Shown here: positions 16,803 to 24,337 of the stretch, piece after piece
Numbering within the stretch: position 1 is the first letter of the stretch
Layout: every line of letters starts with the position of its first letter
Assembly (NCBI GenBank): GCA_003427395.1
Contig: BFEA01000041.1
Span: 247,989-272,325, forward strand
Length of the DNA stretch: 24,337 bases
Reading direction: 5' to 3'
Source: Chara braunii
Lineage: Eukaryota; Streptophyta; Charophyceae; Charales; Characeae
Notes under the pieces: model-generated
Told to the model about the DNA's origin: nothing
Seen by the model: the letters and a program-made list of their open reading frames with translations, nothing else
Database searches by the model: none
Made by a program: the position numbers and the translations under genes

Positions 16803-18749
16803 ACCAGATCAATCATCAACACACCTTTCATAGCTCGAACACTGGCGATACCGACCGCCACGTACCCAACACTAAAACCAAGCGATTGTCACCTCGTGCA
16901 CTCAACTACAACATGAATTTTCTCGGATCCTGCAGTTCGTCACAACAATCCAGTGCGCAATTCCACGAAGTTGCAGCCGACTCGTCAGGATATTCCGAAG
17001 CGATGATCACCACCTCATATAGCCATTATTCCACCATAGTTGGCCGATGCATTGCGAGAGAGAGAAAAAATGACATGCTTGCAAGACTTATATGTGCGAA
17101 GAGGAGGGAAAAAGGATATAAGGAGACGAGGGGGGATGGAGGAGATGAGAAAGGGGGAAATACGCCGAAGGGTCATGATGATCCGCGTGGAGTGCCTTGT
17201 AGCCAATCGGTTCGCAGCGCAAGGAGTTCAGAGCCTCCTTACACGCTACCGTCCGACTTCTACCATTACTTGCCAAGGGGATCGGCGGGGCCTTCCCACA
17301 TATAGACGAAGGTGGGAAAATTAGGTTACGAAAGACGGAGTGGAGGAAAACCAACTTAGATTCAACGGAAGCAAGAAGAAAGAAAGAGCACAAAGAATGG
17401 GAGAAGAAGACAGTTACAGCTTGCCGCTAATGACACGAAGAAGGAGTTTAGGGAAGTGAGGAAAGTTTGGTTGTGGGAGCGCGACACAGAGAGGTACATG
17501 TGCGCAAAATAAAAAAGGCACCACAACAGTTACATGAAATGCCAGTGAAGCCGCGCTTAATTCCTAAAGCCAAATTGAATTGAAAAGTAAAAAAAAAAAT
17601 TCATGCACGCAATCTAAAACGCGCAAATTCCGACACCTATTCCTATTCTATCATCCATCAACAAAATTTTCACGTGGCTTGCAGGGGTATCTCCAAAAAT
17701 GTACATGCACAAAGAAAGGACTCCGAGTCGTAGGTAAGTGCCCCACTGAGCACCCACGATTTATGAATTTAAGAAAACATGAGGAAAAATAATTATGAGC
17801 GCGCTCGCTAAGGCACACGTAAGTCCAACGTAAGAGTACAACAAAATACAAAGAAAATTTTGGAGACTGCAAAAATGAAGAGTTCAGATTGGTCGATGTG
17901 TCCCAATGCATCGGGGTTTTATCAAATGACAATCCCTGTGAACAGCGAAAGGCCAAAAACACAACCGAGACATGCTGAGCCCAGCATCATCATCCACTGA
18001 AAATTCAATCTGGACCAGGTAGAGGAACTGGAACTGGATTAGATTGATCCCGGTTATCCAGAGAGCACTAACAACAAAAGGAGCCAGCCCCTCAGGAGCT
18101 TGCTCATGCACAAAAGTTGGTGCGTCACATAACACCTGGAAGCCCATATACACATGCACATGCATTTCAAGATTGTGAATCTAACCCGTATACACATGCA
18201 TTTGAAGGTATGCAGCTTCCGCATAGTACTCATGAACCAGACAAGAAGGAAAATCATTCATGCAAAAACAATCGTTCATCTGCCTCTAACTGGAAATTAG
18301 TCAAAAACAATCATATCCACCATGCATCCTTTGGGAGGAAAAATCGATGGATTCGGCGTTAAAAAAACATTCTCACTAAGCAGGAAAAGGGCTAACGATG
18401 CAAAAGAAAGACCACCTACAATGGAAAGAGAAGACTTCGAAAGGAGTCCAGGGCACAATCATGCGCTTGGTACAAAACAACACATGATCATCGGGAAACG
18501 CAATACAATTTTTTTGGAAAGAAAAATCAAAGAGAGTAGAACTGCGTTTCGTCCTTTAACTCAAACCTTAACATATGTGTGGATGGAAACCAGCAGATTG
18601 CCCTCCTTCCTCTAAAACTTGTGGTTGTGTACATGTCACAACATGAAAGGCTCAAGGTATTGCAGTTTCCGTTGTTTTTGTTCACGACTTTTCTTCGACT
18701 CCCCTGAATGTTCTCCGCCAAAGCTAATTTTTTCTCTTTAATTTCATAA
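16803..18749. other. Gene-free stretch, nothing firmly identified
   Basis: A 194-residue plus-strand frame runs from 16721 to 17305, but it starts inside the inverted repeat and shows polar, low-information sequence with no domain, so I do not call it. At 18147-18171 and 18189-18206 TATACACATGCA(CATGCA)TTT.AAG is repeated, giving several CATGCA motifs. A (GA)n-rich patch lies at about 17055-17160. Nothing else is supported. Confidence 0.4.
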
Positions 18750-18823
18750 GGAATGTTCGGCCCGGTTCCCAGCACGTGCTGCTCCCTAAATAGATTGGAG
18801 CATGTTGAATTAAAAAAAAATAA
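18750..18823 (+). repeat. G-box repeat family, copy a, with A-rich tail
   Basis: The core GGCCCGGTTCCCAGCACGTG continues CTGCTCCC, then AATAGATTGGAG and, 13 bases later, an A-rich tail. It matches 22251-22338 closely and 23288-23362 on the other strand. The perfect palindrome CAGCACGTGCTG (18770-18781) contains CACGTG. A conserved body with an A-tail in each copy indicates a short retroposon 3' end. Confidence 0.7.
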
Positions 18824-19480
18824 ATCCACATGGATCAGAACTACTTTGTTTTTACCAAAAAAAAAAGTTGCGACCTTGGGATATATCCGCTGGTGGTCGA
18901 TCTCATTTAGACGATTAAAGAGGGGCCCGGGGGAACACAAGACCGTGCAGAATGAGGACAGGAAGGGATGATGGACTGGGATCCAACAACTCTTGGTCTT
19001 GATACTTGTACTCAATAGGGCACTGACTCCCATATGCTAGCTGTTGAGTTCTCCACAACCTTTATAAATGGGCTGGCCTCCAATAACCATCAGTCATACT
19101 ATAGGTATCTGACACACCCTTAGTAGAAAGGTGGTGTTCTGGTTGGAAAAATAAAATAAAATAAAAATCTGACACAACATTCGGCAAGAAAGTGATGACC
19201 ACCAAGGAAGGCAATGATGATAATGCGTTGTGTGGAAAAAAAAAGGGTAACTTTTCAGTACAGTCACAAAAAACAGTTTGAAATTACACTTCGGACATTC
19301 CCCCGAACAACACACCCTTATGCAACCCTACCGGACCGGAAAGCTAGCTTGTATACATTCGCCCGAACTTCAATTTGAAAGTGTTTTTTGCCCGAAATGT
19401 ATTTTCAAACTCCTTTTGTGACTCCTGCGTAGTTGCCCCGAAAAAAAAAGAGTACTCATTCTTCATCAGTGGACTAACAC
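18824..19480. other. Spacer with short imperfect repeats
   Basis: ATCTGACACA.C occurs at 19107 and 19169 with AAATAAAATAAAAT between. Nothing else was recognised. Confidence 0.3.
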
Positions 19481-20160
19481 ATGGGGAGCGCTACCGGGAG
19501 CGCTCCGCCTCCCGATGGTCTGACGCGACGGTAGGCCCCTTGGCGAGATTTGGAAACGAAGAACGGTGGGCGCTATGACGGCATGACGTGAGGATGGGAG
19601 TACGGGGTGAGAAGGCAGATGATGAGGCGGGAGAGGGATCATAGGGCAGGGAGGAGCAGGCTAGTGGTGTCCGGGCGTTACCGGATATCTCATGTGATGG
19701 CCTCGTTGGAGAGGAGGAATGCGGTGGGGGGAGAAAGGAGGGTTTTATGGGCTAGAGAGATAGTATTACAAGGAGGAAGGGAGGACGAATGTGGGGGTAA
19801 GGATGTTGAAGACATGTCTTCTATAGGCGGGCGACGTCTGCGACGATGACACCCCTTCATCTCTTTGGGCTACCTGCGAGGGGCGGCTGGCGGGCTCAAC
19901 GGTTTAGCCTCGTGACGTGGTTAGGTTTGTTGTGATGGTAATCCTAGCTGCAGTCTTTTTATCTTCATCGTTCGTTCCTTGGGATGGTTGAATAGTCGTC
20001 AACCACAAGCGGCCGAGTTGCTTGACAACCGATGAAGAAGGAGGTGAGGTTTGGAGAGAGGGGGGGTGCGTTTAGGGATGTCAAGGGTAAGTTGTGTTCT
20101 TCCTCTCCCCCTTTTGTAGTGGTGATTCTGCGATGACCCTGATGAGATTCTTAACGATGT
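19481..20160. other. G-rich region with AGCGCT palindromes, no supported gene
   Basis: GGAGCGCTACCGGGAGCGCTCC (19483-19504) is an imperfect palindrome. The region to about 19860 is G-rich on the plus strand, with GGAGG-type blocks. AAGGGTAAGTT near 20085 resembles a plant 5' splice site. No frame over 80 residues is open. Confidence 0.3.
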
Positions 20161-20400
20161 GACTCCTAGATAGTTTGGTCTAATTTAATACCTATTAGTT
20201 TTTTTACCCTCGAATGTTTATGTATGCAATGAAAATATAACTAATAATTTTGATTCTGAGGTTTGATAATCAAGATTGAGGCATGACCTAATTTTGTTCA
20301 TCCTAATCGGTAGTTCGTAATTTTTCTTGTTGATTTCGCGATCCGTTTTTAGAATCGTTATGGTTTCTCTCGTACACACAATTTGTTTTTCTGCGTAGGA

Positions 20401-20750
20401 TTTCCTGTTTTACGGTCCGAGCGATTTATCTTGTACACAATTGATTGTCGATTTGTTTTGGTTCTCTTAATATTTCCTGATTTAATGTCTGAGCGATTTC
20501 TTGAACCTTGGGTTCTGGAAATCAGAGTCGTAAGTCCGTCCGGACATCGAAATCGATTCTCTATTTTGTTTCCCTATTTTTTATTTTCAAATCTTATCAA
20601 AGCGTATTTCCAATCTCAATTGATTTTCTGAACTTGATGCAAAATTCATGATTCAAACTTCTTTTGATTCCTGATTTACTGTCTGAGTGATGAATTTTTT
20701 GAATTCGATACTAAATTCAAGATTCAAATTTCGTTGGCATGACTCTAATT
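20401..20750 (+). repeat. T-rich repeats resembling a leader intron
   Basis: TTTCCTGTTTTACGGTCCGA (20401), TTTCCTGATTTAATGTCTGA (20473) and ATTCCTGATTTACTGTCTGA (20667) are three copies of one motif, each followed by G(C/T)GAT. A second pair, TGAACTTGATGCAAAATTCA (20629) and TGAATTCGATACTAAATTCA (20699), extends over about 50 bases. T-richness and a TTTTTTTTTGCGATGTAG acceptor-like site (20750-20767) recall 5' UTR introns of plant genes, but no exon is identified. Confidence 0.4.
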
Positions 20751-20808
20751 TTTTTTTGCGATGTAGGTTTTTTCAATCAATTTTTATTCAAGCAATTAGT
20801 CTTAGCAA

Positions 20809-21330
20809 GGGAGTCTCATCCTGTGATGTTGTGAGATCGGGGTCAACAGCGCTGGATTGGATATCTCCTTTAGGGCTGCAGTCCCTCCCTGCGAGGGTTA
20901 CACAAGGTGGGTGGTGTAATTTTTAAGACGGTAGGGACGGTATTGAGGGTTTGTCATTTTTTGGGCCACGCAAGTTTTTGGGATCAGCTATGGAGGTTGG
21001 GGAGAGAGGACAAGGGGTGCCGACGTCAGCAGGGTGAGAGGTGAGAGGGTTGTTCCGCTTGGAGGGGGTGGGGCAGAAAGGTAGGGGGATCTTTTGCTTT
21101 CTGGGGCATACTCTAGGGGGTATTGTACGCGACTGAGGGAGCAGGAGGGGTATTTTGGGGGCTGTTTTGAACTGAGGCGGGGAAGTGAGGGGACGCCTTC
21201 CCGCGGAGGCAGTAAACAAACAGGGGGTTGTTTTTTGGGGGAAGGGAATAATCCCTTTGGCTCTTGTGACCCCTTTTATAAGTATATGAAACCCCAATAG
21301 GCGATGAAGTCTCCATGGGGAGAGAGGGTT
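20809..21330 (+). other. G-skewed region with shared block and TATA-like motif
   Basis: GCGAGGGTTACACAAGGTGG (20891 on) parallels GCAGGGGTAACACAAGGTGG at 23646, both preceded by GGGAGT some tens of bases upstream. The region is strongly G-rich on the plus strand. CTTTTATAAGTATATGAAA (21273 on) could act as a TATA box. This could be the 5' part of a LINE or a gene promoter; neither is demonstrated. Confidence 0.3.
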
Positions 21331-21593
21331 GTCCTTTCTCTCTCTTCCCCTCTCCTTGTGGGAATAGTGGGCGCTGGTACGAAATTTTCTGATGGGTTTA
21401 AAAAAAAAAAAAAAAGATGGACGCTCATTTTTTGTAATTGTTTAAGGGGTTTCTCAACCGCAGGAGATTGTGGATAGAACGTCGGGGGGGAAGGAGAAGG
21501 TTAGAACTGGAAGATGGAAGGTAGTAAGGGGGTTTCAACAGGGGAAGGGACGTTTATCTAAGTCAGTAGGTCAGAAGGACAATGTTGGGACGA

Positions 21594-21860
21594 CGCAGGC
21601 CGGTGCTGGAGCTTTGGCTCTGTAACCTGGGGGAGCAAGAGGTCTGGGGAGTTACGTCGACGGAGGAAGGCATAACCAGGTTGTCTGACGTAGCTCATGC
21701 CGTTTTTTTTTCTCTGTAACTTAGGGGCGTGTGGCTAATCGGGAGTGTCGAGGGAGGAAGACACTCTTTGCCATCAGAATCAGGCTGACCGGTACTGGGG
21801 AAGTTTGTGTTGCTCTGTAACCCTAGCATAGGGGGTATGAGATCAACCGAGGTCTGGTAT
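21594..21860 (+). repeat. CTCTGTAAC-containing repeat units, three copies
   Basis: CTCTGTAAC occurs at 21618, 21712 and 21813 (offsets 94 and 101). Around it, GCCGGTGCTGG or ACCGGTACTGG precedes, and GAGGTCTGG and GAGG.AGGAAG.C follow, in the same order though not in every unit. A fourth unit lies at 24172-24270. Confidence 0.55.
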
Positions 21861-22250
21861 GAGGACTAAACACTTGGACCTAACGTCTAAACAGTGGGAG
21901 GTTTCAGTTAGAATCTTATGTTTCCAGGATTGGGCTGTGGTTGGGTAGACCATAGACAGTTTTTCTGAGAACTTTCGAAAAAAGAGGTGTGTGGGAGAAG
22001 TAGATGGTGGGATATCAAGCGTCCTATTAGTGAGGGGGCTAGCTTGTAGGATGGAAATAGGGCACAGCAGCAGCGGAGATGGTGGCTCTGCTGCAGTAAG
22101 TCTTCCCGGAGCGAGGTAAAAGAGGATGGATGTGGGGTTCTGACTCATTTTCTGACTTTTGTCTATTTTTGAAGCTTGTCGTAGAAATTTTCTAAGTCGG
22201 GTAATGACCCCGGTATCTCATATTTTCAAAATTCTCTGTAAATTTTCATA
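21861..22250. other. Unassigned spacer
   Basis: No repeat, hairpin or coding signal was recognised. Confidence 0.3.
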
Positions 22251-22338
22251 TGGGACGCTGGGCCCGGTTCCCAGCACGTGCTGCTCCCCACGAATAGATT
22301 GGAGTCTTATTCCCATTAAAAAAAAAAAAAAAAAAAAA
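22251..22338 (+). repeat. G-box repeat family, copy b, with poly(A) tail
   Basis: GGGACGCTGGGCCCGGTTCC, then CAGCACGTGCTG (22272-22283), CTCCCCACGAATAGATTGGA and a 21-base A run (22318-22338). It is the best preserved copy and shows the 3' poly(A) most clearly. Confidence 0.75.
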
Positions 22339-23180
22339 GGACTGGACACATGGGTAAGGAAGGACAGTCTATGTGAAAGCAAGTCCCTTGGGGACAGATC
22401 AAAGGAGAAGGGAGAACCCCTCCTCTGGCATGCAATTGAGCATACAAGGAGCTTGCAAGGAGAGAGTATAAGGAGATCCACTGTCGTCCCCTGAAAGCAA
22501 TGTCGCTGATCTTGCATGCATACAAGCTATCTTTCTATTCAAATGCAGTCATGATGAGGAGACCAGTGGTAATGAACAGCAGTACCACTGTTTCCTTCCC
22601 CTCGATACAACATATGCACAGACGTCGTGAAACTGACGACACATTTACTACCATGCACAACGCAATCGCCAAGCTTTCTCTTAAACCACCACTTCCTTTC
22701 TCATATATGGGGGCGCGGACCTCAAATTCAAATTTGGCCACCATGCGCCGTTGATGAAAAATATCGACGACGGCGTGGCGGCTATTGTTCAGGAGTAGGC
22801 TACTAGATGCCCGTGGCCGACATATGGGAAAGGTAAGAGGGTGAAAATCAAAAGAAGTCGAAGTCGGACCGAATGATCACTATTGAATTGGAAAACCGAA
22901 AATATACTTGGATCATGGTAAAATCTCCAGGGTGGGGCAAAGACTTTGCAGCCGACTAGATGGGGAATCAAAAGCACAAAACCTACTGTATTGGAGAGGA
23001 AGACAGTGCGCCATGAGCATTAGAAACATTTCAAAGTTGAGACATCCGGACTTCTCTATAAAAATCGTAATCATCGTCATTTTCTATTCATTACAGCAAT
23101 AGTGAGCTGACAATCTTCCACACCGATGCCATTAGGGCATCGCAAGTCCGACGTCCCTTACTTATTTTCGCCAATTTTAT
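22339..23180. other. Unassigned spacer
   Basis: Frames of up to 84 residues without recognisable motifs. No repeat found by eye. Confidence 0.3.
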
Positions 23181-23181
<1 letters not shown>

Positions 23182-23225
<44 letters not shown>

Positions 23226-23275
23226 TACCAATCTGAATCTTTATCATTATCATCATCATCATCAATCATCATCAT
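23182..23275 (+). repeat. (TCA)n microsatellite, two blocks
   Basis: A near-perfect TCA/CAT run at 23182-23225, a short interruption, then a second block at about 23242-23275. Confidence 0.97.
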
Positions 23276-23287
23276 CATTTTATTTAT

Positions 23288-23362
23288 TTTATTTTTTTGG
23301 TTAGATGGCTCCGTTCCATTGGTGGGGAGCTGCACCTGCTGGAAACCGGGTCCAGCGTCCCT
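23288..23362 (-). repeat. G-box repeat family, copy c (minus strand)
   Basis: The reverse complement reads GGGACGCTGGACCCGGTTTC, CAGCAGGTGCAG, CTCCCCACCAATGG and then an A-rich tail (AAAAAAATAAAATAAATAAAA). The palindrome is mutated here, so CACGTG is lost. The tail runs directly into the TCA microsatellite. Confidence 0.65.
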
Positions 23363-23625
23363 TACATCATCAATAATGAACCGTCAACAAGGCTGATGTT
23401 GAAAAGTGGGTCCAACGACCCTTCAGATCTGGGAATGCTAGAAATTGTTGCGCCTCTTCACCCTACCCGGGCACCAGATATGCAATTACACCTAGCAGTA
23501 CTAACATGCCAAAATTACTTATGGGTTCTTTATTCATTTTTTCATCAATTAGTAGTTATCTCTGTGTTGGTGGTTATATTCTCATCTCCCAGATAGGCTA
23601 TGGTCTAGTTGGTAGGTAGGTTGGT

Positions 23626-24171
23626 CAGGAAGGGAGTGCTACTCCGCAGGGGTAACACAAGGTGGGAGGTGATTCCCCTCCAGGGAGCAGACGCAAATGA
23701 TGGGAGCTGACCTGGGCTGGGGCTGGGAGATATGTATGGGGTCGCATTATCTGCTGGTGGAGGCAGATTAGGTCAGAGTGTTAGTTTTGAGGTACACCTT
23801 TTGGGGGAACTGGTTACCTCAAGGTAGAAGGGAATGGGGAGGTTCTCTCTCTCGTTGGGGCTGATAGGAACTTCATGCTGATAGCGGGGTTCGGCTCAGC
23901 GGAGGCAGCGAGAGGAGAAGAGGAAATGAGGGGAGAGCAGGAGAATACATGGAAGAAGGGGAGGGGTGGAGAGAAATAATCATCAGCGTTGTCATCATTA
24001 TCCATATCTTTGTGATCATCTCTGGGTACTCGTCAAAATTCATCATCACAAAGTTTTGCTGATCAGGATTCTGATATTATCAGATCCTTGATTTCTGGTA
24101 GGCATTCTAGATTAGCTAATTTCCTAATTGAGTCTTCTTGTGTAATGGCCAGGTTGAGTTGGCGCCAGAAC
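23626..24171 (+). other. G-skewed region similar in style to 20.8-21.3 kb
   Basis: Starts with GGGAGT and the GGTAACACAAGGTGG block shared with 20891, then G-rich sequence to about 23970. A short TATGGTCTAGTTGGTAGG at 23597-23616 looks like a tRNA box A without a box B. No frame is supported. Confidence 0.3.
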
Positions 24172-24337
24172 GACGCTAGCCGGCGCTGGGGCAGTGCCCT
24201 GTAACCTGCTTGTGTAGGAGCTTGAGGCTTTGTATAGAGGTCTGGAATTGCGGAGGGAGGAAGGCGATCTGCAAACTTGACTAATGGCTACAATCTGGCC
24301 GACGATGGTCGGAGCTGGGGTGGGTAGCGCTGCCCTG
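24172..24337 (+). repeat. CTGTAACCTG repeat unit, fourth copy, running off the window
   Basis: GCCGGCGCTGGGGCAGTGCC, CTGTAACCTG, AGAGGTCTGG and GGAGGGAGGAAGGCGAT occur in the same order as in the 21.6-21.86 kb units. A further CGGAGCTGGGG near the end hints at the start of a fifth unit cut by the window edge. Confidence 0.5.

Noticed and set aside
16721-17305. 194-codon plus-strand open frame
   Set aside because: It starts inside the inverted repeat, has polar low-information sequence and no recognisable domain or promoter.
18147-18206. Repeated CATGCA motifs as a seed-type RY regulatory element
   Set aside because: They lie in a short local duplication with no gene nearby, so a regulatory role is unsupported.
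18527-19033. 168-codon minus-strand open frame
   Set aside because: It reads through the A-tailed repeat copy at 18750-18823 and poly(A) tracts; no domain recognised.
23182-23275. CRISPR-like regular repeat
   Set aside because: It is a simple trinucleotide microsatellite; no spacers or palindromic repeats, and the sequence is plant-like.
23597-23616. TATGGTCTAGTTGGTAGG, like the box A of a Glu/Asp tRNA
   Set aside because: No box B follows and the surrounding arms do not pair.

Overview
Land-plant nuclear intergenic DNA is the best reading of this window. The strongest taxonomic clue is a pair of U6 snRNA copies, one of which keeps the plant-type 3' end (AAATCGAGAAATGGTCC). Abundant microsatellites, short tRNA-like retroposons, foldback elements and scattered single Ns fit a shotgun-assembled, repeat-rich plant genome. 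I could not identify the species. I found no protein-coding gene that I can support. The open reading frames are short, mostly low-complexity (poly-F/L, K/E/R or S/L from T-, GA- or CT-tracts), and none shows a domain I recognise. There is no CRISPR array, no recognisable organelle insert and no intact tRNA gene.

Layout. 1-880: two diverged copies of one repeat block with tRNA-like promoter boxes, and between them a retroposed U6 copy flanked by a 19-bp target duplication. 590-1400: a long polypyrimidine stretch that flips to polypurine. 1680-2510: CA/GA microsatellites, then a 134-bp duplicated unit with embedded GA and G runs. 2785-5100: two tRNA-like heads, a 1.33-kb modular foldback element and a small hairpin. 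5159-5592: a second foldback element ending in a run of 32 C. 5600-9000: AT-rich DNA with an LTR-like patch and a decayed MITE-like inverted repeat. 9047-9860: a tandem array whose units each begin with poly(A). 11162-13171: a direct-repeat pair about 1.8 kb apart. 13365-15000: a second group of tRNA-like retroposons and a second U6 retrocopy. 16446-16802: a striking, nearly perfect inverted repeat with tandem units in one arm only. 18750-23362: three copies of a short retroposon-like block with a 3' A-tail, two of them carrying a palindromic G-box. 19480-24337: G-rich, leader/intron-like and LINE-5'-end-like sequence with dispersed CTCTGTAAC units.

What the parts have in common is mobile DNA. 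Retroposition (U6 copies, SINE-like heads, A-tailed blocks) needs a LINE-type reverse transcriptase supplied from elsewhere, and the foldback elements need a transposase that is also not encoded here. The most interesting items are the two U6 retrocopies with a shared shortened 5' stem, the modular 1.33-kb foldback, the 16.4-16.8 kb hairpin (a plausible small-RNA precursor if transcribed), the poly(A)-headed tandem array and the G-box-carrying repeat family. All similarity statements come from reading by eye; no alignment or database search was run.
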